Source of the DNA: Oscillospiraceae bacterium
GTDB taxonomy: Bacteria > Bacillota > Clostridia > Oscillospirales > Oscillospiraceae
Assembly: GCA_017465745.1 (NCBI GenBank)
Contig: JAFTVM010000037.1
Coordinates: forward strand, 1-40,973
Direction of reading: 5' to 3'
Length of the DNA stretch: 40,973 nucleotides
In this document: in pieces, positions 23,489 to 31,095 of the stretch
How positions within the stretch are numbered: position 1 is the stretch's first letter
Layout of the letters: each line of letters opens with the position of its first letter
Made by a program: the position numbers and the translations under genes
The notes under the pieces: generated by a model
Told to the model about the DNA's origin: nothing
What the model saw: only the letters and a program-made list of their open reading frames with translations
Databases searched by the model: none

Positions 23489-23660
23489 TATAATACAGCT
23501 ACAAGCTAAGGGAACGGGAACCCAAGGCAACGAACCGGCAGAATCAGACGGCGGCGCCGTCCCCCTCCATATGTGTGTAAATCGTCCCTTCCGAGTGCTC
23601 CGGAAGTTCAAACCACTGGCAAAGCCGCTGATTCCCACCGGGTCACGTTTTTTCAAGCAT
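23489..23660 (+). ncRNA. Candidate structured RNA, possibly 6S-like
   Basis: This 400-base gap has no protein gene. A TATAAT at 23489-23494 may start a transcript near 23501, though no good -35 is seen. The region folds into a long bulged rod: AACG, ACCGG and GAATCAG (about 23519-23537) pair in order with CTGATTC, CCGGGT and CGTT (23628-23649), followed by six T. Inside are hairpins GACGGC/GCCGTC (23537-23551) and CTTCCG/CGGAAG (about 23589-23607). A long closing helix around internal loops and ending in a T tract is the architecture of 6S RNA, but I cannot match primary sequence, so the family is a guess. Confidence 0.42.
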
Positions 23661-23719
23661 AATATTTTCCTTTCTGCACAGGAAAAAGGTCAGATTCTCT
23701 GATCACCTCTCTTACAAGA

Positions 23720-23748
23720 AAAGCACCTCCTGCGGGAGGTGTTTTTCT
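23720..23748 (+). terminator. Terminator hairpin ahead of the second deacetylase
   Basis: CACCTCC and GGGAGGTG pair around TGC, followed by a T-rich tract. It may end the candidate structured RNA transcript. The bases between it and the RNA hold two weaker hairpins and no frame. Confidence 0.78.
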
Positions 23749-23841
23749 TTTGTTACGGATTCTTAATCAATGGGGGCTTGCATATTGCTGTCTAAATGTG
23801 TAAAATAGGTTCGATAATGCAGAAAGAAAGGGGAGGAGAGA

Positions 23842-24747
23842 ATGGAAGAACGGGAAGAGATCCGAAAGGACGTTCCGGTGACCGCCCGGCGGCGCCGTTA
23901 CCGCTCAAAAAGCCAGCGCTTCTGGAAGCGCTATGGCCCCACGATTCAGTTTCTGCTGATCTGCGCGGTACTGCTGGCTGTTGTGATCTTTGTGGCCGTC
24001 AAGCTTGTTTCTGCGGCGGCGGAGAATTTCAGACCTGAGGAGACCACGGTTGCCACCGAAACACCCACCGAAAAAGAGACGGAACCTCCCACGGAGGAAC
24101 CTACCGAAAATCTGGCTGACCAGCCCGTGGGCGGCGTGATCTATCTGACCTTTGACGACGGTCCCGGTCCCCAGACCCCCCGCTTGCTGGAGATCCTGGA
24201 CAAATACGGCGCCAAGGCCACCTTCTTCGTGGTGAACACCGGCTTTGCTAGCACCATCACCCAGATTGCCGATGCCGGCCACGCACTGGCCATGCACACG
24301 GCTACCCATGATTTTGCAAAGGTCTACGCCAGCGAGGAAGCCTATTTCGAGGACCTGCACAAGATCGAGTCCGTCATCGAGCAGTATTCCGGCCAAACCC
24401 CCAAGCTGCTGCGCTTCCCCGGCGGCAGCTCCAACAAAGTCAGCCGCAGCTATAATAAGGGGATCATGACCCGGCTGACCCAGATGGTGGAGGAACAGGG
24501 CTACACCTATTTCGACTGGAACGTGGACTCCGACGACGCCGGCTCTTCCAGAACGGCTGAGGAAGTATATTTCAATGTGATCCGGGGCTGTTCCAAACGG
24601 GAAGCCTCCGTGGTGCTGATGCACGATATCCACAGCTACACCATCGATGCCGTTGAGGGCATCCTGATCTGGGGACTCCATCACGGCTACACCTTTGAAG
24701 CCCTGACCTCCGACAGTCCCACCTGCCACCACGGTGTCAATAATTAA
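23842..24747 (+). CDS. Membrane-anchored peptidoglycan deacetylase (PgdA-type polysaccharide deacetylase)
   Basis: A 301-residue NodB-family enzyme likely to remove acetyl groups from peptidoglycan N-acetylglucosamine, giving lysozyme resistance. A basic start and one membrane segment (about residues 32-55) are followed by a Thr/Glu/Pro-rich spacer that would cross the wall. The catalytic domain has motif 1 LTFDDGPGPQTPRLL, motif 2 MHTATHDF, motif 3 LRFPGGSSN, motif 4 FDWNVDSDDA and motif 5 VVLMHD, all intact. GGGGAGGAG precedes the ATG. Its front part resembles the deacetylase at 21906. Confidence 0.9.
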   Translation: MEEREEIRKDVPVTARRRRYRSKSQRFWKRYGPTIQFLLICAVLLAVVIFVAVKLVSAAAENFRPEETTVATETPTEKETEPPTEEPTENLADQPVGGVIYLTFDDGPGPQTPRLLEILDKYGAKATFFVVNTGFASTITQIADAGHALAMHTATHDFAKVYASEEAYFEDLHKIESVIEQYSGQTPKLLRFPGGSSNKVSRSYNKGIMTRLTQMVEEQGYTYFDWNVDSDDAGSSRTAEEVYFNVIRGCSKREASVVLMHDIHSYTIDAVEGILIWGLHHGYTFEALTSDSPTCHHGVNN

Positions 24748-24753
24748 CCAGAA

Positions 24754-24786
24754 AAAGCCCGTACATCCGCCGGATGTACGGGCTTT
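24754..24786. terminator. Bidirectional terminator between deacetylase and phosphohexomutase
   Basis: A 15-bp stem AAAGCCCGTACATCC with its complement; A and T runs on both sides suit both converging genes. Confidence 0.85.
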
Positions 24787-24806
24787 GTTGTTATGCGGGA
24801 TTGATC

Positions 24807-26489
24807 TTATGCCAGGATGGGCTTCAGGGCAGCAGCCAGGGTGTCCTTCTGGGCCTGAGCTTCGGCCAGATCCTTACCCAGGGTGGTGAAGTAGGTCTTG
24901 ATCTTCGGCTCGGTGCCGGAGGGACGGACGATGACGGTGGCGCCGCCTTCCAGGCCGTAGACCAGGACGTTGGCAGCGGGCAGACCGGTCTCCTCGGTCT
25001 TCTTGTAGTCGGTGACCTTGGTAACCTTGTAGCCGCCGATCTCAGCGGGAGGATTCTCGCGCAGGCCAGCCATGATGCCGGCCATCTTGTCCATGCCACT
25101 GAGGCCGGGGAACTCGAAGGAGTCGACCTTGTTCAGGTAGCGGCCGTACTTAGCGTAGATGGACTCCAGCCGCTCCTTGACGGAGGAACCGATGGAGCGG
25201 TAGTAAGCAGCCATTTCGCAGATCAGCATGGAGCCGATGATGGCGTCCTTGTCGCGGACGTAGGGACCGGCCAGGTAGCCGTAGGACTCTTCGAAGCCCA
25301 GGATGAAGCGCTCGACCTCGCCGGCAGCTTCCAGATTGGCGATCTGATCGCCGATCCACTTGAAGCCGGTCAGGACGTTGCGCATCTCAACACCGTAGTT
25401 GGCGGCGACAGCGTCGGCCAGGGGGGTGGAGACCAGGCTCTTGACGGCGACGGCGTTCTTGGGCATGGTGCCCTTCTCGATGCGGCCTTCGCAGATGTAG
25501 TCCAGCAGCAGGACGCCCACTTCGTTGCCGGAGACCAGCTCGTAGGAGCCGTCGGGACACTTCATGGCAATACCCACGCGGTCAGCATCGGGGTCGGTGG
25601 CCAGCATCAGATCGGCGCCGGACTTCTTGGCCAGCTCCAGACCCAGACGCAGTGCCTCGAAGATCTCGGGGTTGGGGTAGGGGCAGGTGGGGAAGTTGCC
25701 GTCGGGATACTGCTGCTCGGGAACGATGGTGATGTCGTCGATGCCGATGTCGTTCAGGACACGCATGACGGGCACCAGGCCGGAGCCGTTCAGAGGGGAG
25801 TAGACCAGCTTCAGGCCGGCGGTCTTGCACAGGCCGGGACGGACCTGGCAGGCCTTGATGGCGTCGTACAGGCCTTCCTTGCAGTCGTCACCGACGTACT
25901 CGATCAGACCCTTCTCAACGCCCTCTTCGAAGGAGATCAGCTTGGCGCCGTTCAGAATATCGGTGTTCTGGATTTCAGCGTAGACAACGGCGGCGGCATC
26001 GTCGGTCATCTGGCAGCCGTCGGGGCCGTAGGCCTTGTAGCCGTTGTACTTGGCGGGGTTGTGGGAAGCGGTGACCATGACACCGGCATTAGCCTTATAG
26101 TAACGGGTGGCGAAAGACAGTGCGGGGACGGGCATCAGTGCATCGTAGATACGGACCTTGATGCCGTTGGCAGCCAGAACACGGGCGGTCTCCTTGGCGA
26201 AGACGTCGGAGTTGATACGGCTGTCGTAGGAAACAGCCACCAGCTGGTTGCCGCCCTGGGTCTTGACCCAGTTTGCCAGACCCTGGGTGGCCTGACGGAC
26301 AACGTAGATGTTCATCCGGTTGGAACCGGCGCCCAGAACACCGCGCAGACCGGCAGTGCCGAACTTCAGAGCCACGGCGAAGCGGTCCTTGATCTCTTCG
26401 TCGTTGCCCTCGATCTTACGGAGTTCCTCGCTCAGCGCGGGATCTTCCAGATCGGCGGCCAGCCAACGCTTGTAATCATCCATGTACAT
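24807..26489 (-). CDS. Phosphoglucomutase/phosphomannomutase (phospho-sugar mutase)
   Basis: Interconverts sugar 1- and 6-phosphates, feeding glycogen and cell-wall sugar pathways. The 560-residue protein has the four expected elements: the phosphoserine loop VTASHNPAKYNG (Ser142), the metal loop DPDADR, the sugar-binding GFEESYGY, and the phosphate-binding RPSGTEPKIK. Length and the early GTAGLRGVLG motif fit the PgcA-type of Firmicutes. Codon use is that of a highly expressed gene. Two ATGs lie close together; the first (26489) has GGTGAG 5 bases upstream. It stands alone, with its own promoter and terminator. Confidence 0.94.
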   Translation of the reverse strand: MYMDDYKRWLAADLEDPALSEELRKIEGNDEEIKDRFAVALKFGTAGLRGVLGAGSNRMNIYVVRQATQGLANWVKTQGGNQLVAVSYDSRINSDVFAKETARVLAANGIKVRIYDALMPVPALSFATRYYKANAGVMVTASHNPAKYNGYKAYGPDGCQMTDDAAAVVYAEIQNTDILNGAKLISFEEGVEKGLIEYVGDDCKEGLYDAIKACQVRPGLCKTAGLKLVYSPLNGSGLVPVMRVLNDIGIDDITIVPEQQYPDGNFPTCPYPNPEIFEALRLGLELAKKSGADLMLATDPDADRVGIAMKCPDGSYELVSGNEVGVLLLDYICEGRIEKGTMPKNAVAVKSLVSTPLADAVAANYGVEMRNVLTGFKWIGDQIANLEAAGEVERFILGFEESYGYLAGPYVRDKDAIIGSMLICEMAAYYRSIGSSVKERLESIYAKYGRYLNKVDSFEFPGLSGMDKMAGIMAGLRENPPAEIGGYKVTKVTDYKKTEETGLPAANVLVYGLEGGATVIVRPSGTEPKIKTYFTTLGKDLAEAQAQKDTLAAALKPILA

Positions 26490-26537
26490 GTTAACTCACC
26501 ATTCCTTTATTAGTTTTGTTGCTTATTAACCAAATAT

Positions 26538-26566
26538 ACTATAAGCGATTTCTGTTCCTTTGTCAA
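26538..26566 (-). promoter_or_regulatory. Promoter of the phosphohexomutase gene
   Basis: On the minus strand, exact TTGACA and TATAGT are 17 bases apart, 49 bases before the start. Confidence 0.85.
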
Positions 26567-26663
26567 CATATCCATTTTGCGCCATGGGACAATGGGATAC
26601 AGTGGGGATGAAATCGTCTGTTATTTGCGCTCCCTGCAGGGGTCAGCGCCCTGCGAAGAAAGC

Positions 26664-26697
26664 AGAAATCCCGAACGCTTTCGCGTTCGGGATTTCT
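26664..26697 (-). terminator. Hairpin after the tRNA-Thr fragment
   Basis: A 15-bp perfect stem AGAAATCCCGAACGC with a TTTC loop. It is probably the terminator that once followed the intact tRNA-Thr, before the element separated them. Confidence 0.75.
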
Positions 26698-26743
26698 GGA
26701 GCTAGTGACCTGACTCGAACAGGCGACCTTCTCATTACGAGTG
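26696..26743 (-). repeat. Attachment-site repeat (left): 3' part of tRNA-Thr
   Basis: These 48 bases equal 29174-29221, covering the tRNA-Thr(CGT) gene from its anticodon loop to its CCA end. The 5' half of the tRNA is absent here. Duplication of a tRNA 3' half is the usual trace of integration by a tyrosine recombinase. The region from here to 26990 contains no recognisable gene. Confidence 0.88.
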
Positions 26744-26990
26744 GTGCCTTTGCCGTGTTGAGCCGTTTCGTATCGTTCCAAAAGTCGTTGCGGCGCAATG
26801 GTTTTTTGGATTTGCCTTTTTGCGTCGTGATGCGGCTTTGGCGACCATTTTGTAGCTTGGGTCGCCATTTGGTCGCCAAATATCTGAGCATCTGGATAAT
26901 GATATTTCCCGGAATTGTGAATAGCGTTCATGCAATAATTATACCCGGCAGCTCCCGTTTTGCAAGCAGTTTCTGGGAGCCATATCACGG

Positions 26991-27272
26991 TCAATGCGAT
27001 CCGCGCTGGAAATCTTTGATCTCCTTTTGCGAATAGCCCACCAGGGCAAGAATGATCTGAGGGTCGAGATCAAGTGCCTGAATGATTTTGCGCAGTCTTC
27101 CGATACTGATGCTATCTGGATTGGCCAGCAGCTTGCTGGTCTGTGAGGAACACACACCGATGGTCTCACCTAGCTTGTCTTGTGTCATGTCCAGATAGGC
27201 CCTTCGGACTCTGACTTCTCTTTTGAAGGCTTCACTGGCTGACTTATCTGGATTAGTTCTCGGTCTTGACAT
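26991..27272 (-). CDS. Xre-type helix-turn-helix protein
   Basis: A 93-residue DNA-binding protein. After a basic stretch (FKREVRVRRAYLD), the HTH reads MTQDKLGETIGVCSSQTSKLL, followed by IGRLRKIIQALDLDPQIILAL, typical of Cro/CI-type domains. ATG 27272 is chosen because AAAGGAA lies 8 bases upstream; the longer open frame has no ribosome site and runs antisense into the recombinase remnant. Probably the regulator of the decayed element. Confidence 0.8.
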   Translation of the reverse strand: MSRPRTNPDKSASEAFKREVRVRRAYLDMTQDKLGETIGVCSSQTSKLLANPDSISIGRLRKIIQALDLDPQIILALVGYSQKEIKDFQRGSH

Positions 27273-27336
27273 AGACTTATTTCCTTTCCGTTTTCTCAAG
27301 GGACTGATTATAGCATGGGATCTGGTCAATAAATAG

Positions 27337-27903
27337 TACCAAATATATGCTGGTCTGCGAAAAGGGGAGCTGCTGGCCCTCGAATGGTCTGACATTGACT
27401 TCGACGCCGACACGGTCCGGGTATCAAAGGCCGTCAGCGTGGTGGCGGGGCAACAGATCACGAAAGCTCCGAAGACGAAAAACTCCAACCGAGTCGTTTC
27501 CATTCCGCATTTCCTCACGCTGCGGCTCAAGGCCCTCAAAAAGTCCCAGCTGGCCTACCGGCTCAGTGTGGGCGACTATTGGCAGGGGGACAACTGGATC
27601 TTCACCCAGACCAACGGGCGGCAGATGAACTACTCCACGCCCTACGCGGCATTTCAGGATATTATCAAACGCTACAACGAAGGGAAGAAGCCGGTGGATC
27701 AGCTCCCGGCCATTCCGTTCCATGGTCTGCGGCACACCTCCGCCACCTTGCTGATTGCAAGCCATCAGGACGTCCGAACCGTGTCCAGCAGACTGGGCCA
27801 CGCCCAGGCATCCACTACCATGAACATCTATGCACATGCCCTCCAGGAGACAGATCGCAAGGCCGTCAATGCCCTGGAAACCATGTTGGCAAAACACGCA
27901 TAA
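27337..27903 (+). pseudogene. Tyrosine recombinase, C-terminal catalytic half only
   Basis: The frame opens just after a TAG at 27334 and lacks the N-terminal arm- and core-binding domains. The catalytic domain is still readable: first arginine in YAGLRKGELLALEW, lysine region APKTKNSNRVVSIP, HGLRHTSATLL, LGHAQAST and the nucleophile tyrosine in MNIYAHAL. All catalytic residues remain, so the loss is one 5' truncation, not slow mutation. There is no ribosome site or good start near the break; a GTG at 27439 could yield only a 154-residue piece. Confidence 0.85.
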
Positions 27904-27910
27904 AAGCAAA

Positions 27911-27945
27911 AAATCCACCTCCAAACGATCTGGAGGTGGATTTAT
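27911..27945. terminator. Bidirectional terminator between recombinase remnant and toxin-like gene
   Basis: A 13-bp stem AAATCCACCTCCA with its complement and A/T runs at both sides. It overlaps the last bases of the leftward gene. Confidence 0.85.
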
Positions 27946-28397
27946 TTTTTAGTGGGATATATTTCGTGAGTTTGATCAAACCACACAATGCGGAAGATGC
28001 CATCTTCTAGGATGCCGTACAGCCGTTCTACACCAGCAAGGCGCAAGGAAAATACACGGTCATACTCTTCGAGATGAATAGCTTTCCAACGCCTTTGCGC
28101 TTCTGGAATCAACTCAGCAATGTCCTCGTAATGGTTATTCGTTCCGCGGGAACGCCCTCCTGAGGCACTGAGAATCTGACTCCATGTCATGCCTTCGTAA
28201 TCCTTCAACTTGGAAATTACCTTACCAAACAAGTCATCGGTATGTACGAATCCCCACTTGCAGTATCCGTTATCGAGAGATTTGAAAGACCAGACCGGGT
28301 GTTTACCAAGGAAAGATTGGGGATCTACGGCAATCTTAGGCTGCTTGGAATTGCTGACGACTTCCTTCTGCTTGACAACTTTCTTACTTTTGGCCAT
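27942..28397 (-). CDS. Putative toxin partner of a Panacea antitoxin
   Basis: A 151-residue protein I cannot place in a named family. It starts with a lysine-rich stretch (AKSKKVVKQKEVV) and has a globular core with WSFKSLDNGYCKWGF and, near the end, VERLYGILEDGIFRIVWF followed by DQTHEIYP. That last strand pair looks like a small beta-sheet fold seen in phage and toxin-like proteins. It begins one base inside the antitoxin stop (TGATG overlap), with AGGT upstream, so translation is coupled. A toxin role is inferred only from its partner and its gene order. Confidence 0.6.
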   Translation of the reverse strand: MAKSKKVVKQKEVVSNSKQPKIAVDPQSFLGKHPVWSFKSLDNGYCKWGFVHTDDLFGKVISKLKDYEGMTWSQILSASGGRSRGTNNHYEDIAELIPEAQRRWKAIHLEEYDRVFSLRLAGVERLYGILEDGIFRIVWFDQTHEIYPTKK

Positions 28398-28831
28398 CAA
28401 AGACCTCCGTAATACTGCTGCATGCTATCCTTAGTGATGATATTGGAGCAGGGGGCGCCGCTGGGGATGCCAACACGAGCTTCTTTCCAAGGTGCCTCCT
28501 TGTGGGTCAACTCGCTTAACCACTGGGGTTCCTTGTCACCATAGAATTCCAGAACAGAATCCATAGTCTCAATGGCATCAGACTCGAAGTCGTAGTCGGG
28601 AATATCATTGAGGAAGCTGGAATCCACGACAAATCTGCCCCTGTGTCTTGCAAACAGATCAGGAGAAACAGGACCGTTAGCCCACGCCTGGAATTCCTCG
28701 CCAAAGAGAGGTACATCGTCCCAACCCAAGGACCATGCCTGGCAGTAATAGACCAGCTTCTGCAGCTTCATGGTAGTGATCGTGCCGGTTTTCTTCAGAA
28801 TATATTTTGCCACATCAAAAACAGTTGCCAT
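28397..28831 (-). CDS. Panacea-domain (DUF4065/SocA-like) antitoxin
   Basis: A 144-residue protein with the Panacea signature: TMKLQKLVYYCQAWSLGW, then PLFGEEFQAWANGPVSPDLF and the C-terminal LSELTHKEAPWKEAR. Proteins of this family act as antitoxins for many unrelated toxins, or as proteolysis adaptors such as SocA. It lies first in a two-gene set, which is the normal order for these systems. GGAGGTG is 6 bases before ATG. A GTATA-ATTAG-TATAC palindrome lies about 40 bases upstream at the likely promoter. Confidence 0.88.
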   Translation of the reverse strand: MATVFDVAKYILKKTGTITTMKLQKLVYYCQAWSLGWDDVPLFGEEFQAWANGPVSPDLFARHRGRFVVDSSFLNDIPDYDFESDAIETMDSVLEFYGDKEPQWLSELTHKEAPWKEARVGIPSGAPCSNIITKDSMQQYYGGL

Positions 28832-28871
28832 ATTTTCACCTCCATCTTCGACAAAAAAGTACAGTTTCTTT

Positions 28872-28886
28872 GTATAATTAGTATAC
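28872..28886. promoter_or_regulatory. Possible autoregulatory operator of the Panacea gene pair
   Basis: GTATA-ATTAG-TATAC is a palindrome that overlaps a TATACT -10-like sequence on the minus strand. A second pair, ATACAC and GTGTGTAT, follows upstream. No clear -35 is seen. The remaining gene-free stretch to 29073 shows nothing else. Confidence 0.45.
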
Positions 28887-29073
28887 ACTCTGATGAACCA
28901 AAAAGATAGTGTGTATGTTAGACAAAGATTCTTTTGGTATTCTGTCAACAATTTTACTACTCATACTATTCCCAGAATGGTGGTAAAGTTGCGTATTGAT
29001 GTGCAACGTGAGATAGGATTGTCGTTCAGCTTTAACTGGTGATAGAGACAGGAGAAGGAGCTATATTCAGAAA

Positions 29074-29126
29074 AAATCCCGCTCCGGTCGCCAAATGGTC
29101 GTCATTTGGTCATTGGAGCGGGATTT
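29074..29126 (-). terminator. Nested hairpin terminator inside the element
   Basis: AAATCCCGCTCC pairs with GGAGCGGGATTT across an inner hairpin CCAAATG/CATTTGG; a T run follows on the minus strand. It lies just past the tRNA-Thr terminator. Confidence 0.72.
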
Positions 29127-29145
29127 CTGATTTTGAGGAAATGAG

Positions 29146-29172
29146 AAAAACCGTTGCGCTGCAACGGTTTTT
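29146..29172 (-). terminator. Terminator of tRNA-Thr (current)
   Basis: A 12-bp stem AAAAACCGTTGC with a GCT loop, 2 bases past the CCA end. It came with the element, since the hairpin after the old tRNA end (26664) differs. Confidence 0.82.
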
Positions 29173-29173
29173 C

Positions 29174-29221
29174 CTGGAGCTAGTGACCTGACTCGAACAG
29201 GCGACCTTCTCATTACGAGTG
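29174..29221 (-). repeat. Attachment-site repeat (right), inside the intact tRNA-Thr
   Basis: Second member of the 48-bp direct repeat at 26696-26743. The identical block ends one base beyond the anticodon loop, where the sequences diverge. Confidence 0.88.
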
Positions 29222-29250
29222 AGATGCACTACCGACTGTGCTACACTAGC
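29175..29250 (-). tRNA. tRNA-Thr(CGT)
   Basis: A full cloverleaf: GCTAGTG/CACTAGC acceptor, anticodon stem TCTCA/TGAGA with loop CTCGTAA (anticodon CGT), GTTCGAGTC T arm and encoded CCA. The 3' half was rebuilt by the integrated element. Confidence 0.95.
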
Positions 29251-29266
29251 ATTTATTAGCCCGATT

Positions 29267-29295
29267 ATTATATACGTTCCGGGCGGAAAAGTCAA
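29267..29295 (-). promoter_or_regulatory. Promoter of tRNA-Thr
   Basis: On the minus strand, TTGACT and exact TATAAT with a 17-base spacer. Confidence 0.85.
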
Positions 29296-29315
29296 CAGCT
29301 TTTTCTGCGGATGCG

Positions 29316-29344
29316 TTGATTTGCAGCCAAAACAATGGTATAAT
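29316..29344 (+). promoter_or_regulatory. Promoter of the ABC exporter operon
   Basis: TTGATT and exact TATAAT with a 17-base spacer, 29 bases before the first ABC gene. Confidence 0.8.
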
Positions 29345-29373
29345 CTCCCTAATCATATTCAGAGGTGAAGCCA

Positions 29374-31095
29374 ATGAAGAAAATTCTGAAATTTATGCGG
29401 GGCTACGAGCTGCAGTGCGTCATGGGCCCGCTGTTCAAGCTGCTGGAAGCCACCTTCGAGCTGTTCGTCCCCCTTGTTGTGGCGCAGATCGTGGACGTGG
29501 CCATCGCCCAGGGTGACGGCGGATATGCGGCGAAGATGTGCGCTGTCATGATCGCCCTGGGCGTCATCGGTCTGGCCTGTGCCATTACGGCCCAGTATTT
29601 TGCCGCCCGGGCTGCCGTGGGCTTTTCCGCCCGGCTGCGCCATGCGGTGATGGAGCACATTCTGGGGCTCAGCTATGCCCAGATCGACAAGTTGGGCACC
29701 TCCACCATGATCACCCGGATGACCTCCGACATCAACCAGGTGCAAAACGGTGTCAATCTGACTCTGCGGCTGCTGCTGCGGTCTCCCTTTGTGGTCTTCG
29801 GCGCCATGGTCATGGCCTTCACCATCGACGCCCAGGCGGCGCTGGTGTTCATGGGACTTATTGCGGTGCTGTGCGTGGTGGTTTTCGGCATCATGCTGAT
29901 CACCATGCCCATGTACAAGAGGGTACAGGGAAGCCTGGACAGGGTCACCGCTGCAACCCGGCAGAATCTGGCGGGCGTCCGGGTCCTGCGGGCCTTCTGC
30001 AAGGAAGAGGACGAAAAGAATGCGTTCAACGCCCAGACTGCTGATCTGATGGAAAAGCAGGAGACTGCCGGACGGATCTCTGCTCTGCTGAATCCGCTGA
30101 CCTTCGTCATCGTCAATCTGGCGGTGGTGATCCTGATCCGTATCGGCGCCCTGAAAGTGGAGAGCGGTATTCTGACCCAGGGCCTCGTGATCGCCCTGTA
30201 TAACTACATGTCCCAGATCCTGGTGGAGCTGATCAAGATGGCGAATCTCATCGTTTCCATTACCAAGGCTGTGGCCTGCGCCGGTCGTGTGGCTGCGGTG
30301 CTGGACATCCAGCCCGACCTGCATCACGGCGGCATTGTTCCCGAAACGCTGGAGGGCCGTGTGGAATTTGAAAACGTCACCGCCCATTACGCGGGAGCAG
30401 CAGAGGCATCCCTGGAAAAGATCTCCTTTACCGCCGCTCCCGGCCAGACCATCGGTATCATCGGCGGTACCGGCTCCGGCAAGACCACTCTCATCAATCT
30501 GATTCCCCGGCTCTATGACGCGGCCTCCGGCACCGTCCGCATCGACGGGGTGGATGTGAAAGAATATGCACCCGAAACCCTGCGCCGCTTGATCGGCATC
30601 GTGCCCCAGAAGAGCGTCCTCTTCAAGGGCACCATCCGCTCCAATCTGCTGTGGGGCAGGGAGGATGCCACGGATGCTGACCTGTGGAATGCGCTGGAGA
30701 TCGCCCAGGCGCGGGAGGTGGTCAAGAGCAGGGAGGGGGAGCTGGACGCCGCGGTAAGCCAGAACGGCGCCAATTTCTCCGGCGGTCAGCGCCAGCGTCT
30801 GGCCATCGCACGGGCGCTGGTGCGAAAGCCTGCCATCCTGATCCTGGACGACAGCGCTTCCGCTCTGGATTATGCCACCGACGCCCGGCTGCGGCAGGCC
30901 ATCCGCACCATGGCGCCCACTACCTTTATCGTCTCCCAGAGGGCAGCCTCTGTGCGGTATGCTGACCGGATCATCGTCCTGGATGACGGACAGATGGCGG
31001 GGCAGGGTACCCATGAGGAACTGCTTGCAAGCTGCTCGGTCTATCAGGAGATCTACTATTCCCAGTTTCCCAAGGAGGTGACCGGCCGTGGCTAA
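29374..31095 (+). CDS. ABC exporter half-transporter, degenerate-site subunit
   Basis: A 573-residue permease-ATPase fusion: six membrane segments (residues about 15-300), then a nucleotide-binding domain with Walker A GGTGSGKTTL, signature NFSGGQRQRLAIA, Walker B ILILDDSASALD and the switch region IVSQRAASV. The catalytic glutamate is replaced by Asp (LDDS for LDEA) and the switch histidine by Gln (SQR for SHR). This is the pattern of the degenerate half in heterodimeric exporters such as TM287/288 and LmrCD. ATG 29374 is chosen over the upstream GTG because AGAGGTGA is suitably placed. It overlaps the next gene by 8 bases. Confidence 0.92.
   Translation: MKKILKFMRGYELQCVMGPLFKLLEATFELFVPLVVAQIVDVAIAQGDGGYAAKMCAVMIALGVIGLACAITAQYFAARAAVGFSARLRHAVMEHILGLSYAQIDKLGTSTMITRMTSDINQVQNGVNLTLRLLLRSPFVVFGAMVMAFTIDAQAALVFMGLIAVLCVVVFGIMLITMPMYKRVQGSLDRVTAATRQNLAGVRVLRAFCKEEDEKNAFNAQTADLMEKQETAGRISALLNPLTFVIVNLAVVILIRIGALKVESGILTQGLVIALYNYMSQILVELIKMANLIVSITKAVACAGRVAAVLDIQPDLHHGGIVPETLEGRVEFENVTAHYAGAAEASLEKISFTAAPGQTIGIIGGTGSGKTTLINLIPRLYDAASGTVRIDGVDVKEYAPETLRRLIGIVPQKSVLFKGTIRSNLLWGREDATDADLWNALEIAQAREVVKSREGELDAAVSQNGANFSGGQRQRLAIARALVRKPAILILDDSASALDYATDARLRQAIRTMAPTTFIVSQRAASVRYADRIIVLDDGQMAGQGTHEELLASCSVYQEIYYSQFPKEVTGRG

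Larger units (their letters stand above)
26696..29221. mobile_element. Decayed 2.5-kb integrative element at tRNA-Thr(CGT)
   Basis: Bounded by a 48-bp direct repeat of the tRNA-Thr 3' half. It contains an Xre-type protein, the C-terminal half of a tyrosine recombinase, and a two-gene antitoxin/toxin-like pair, with lower GC than the chromosome on either side. No replication or transfer genes remain. The intact tRNA is kept at the right end. The truncated recombinase means that it probably cannot excise by itself. Confidence 0.82.

Noticed and set aside
23489-23660. tmRNA, RNase P RNA, SRP RNA, cobalamin or c-di-GMP riboswitch
   Set aside because: None of the conserved sequence blocks of these RNAs was found; only the rod-like fold suggests a 6S-type RNA.
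24774-26513. A 579-residue frame opposite the phosphohexomutase
   Set aside because: Antisense shadow of a gene with all catalytic motifs intact on the other strand.
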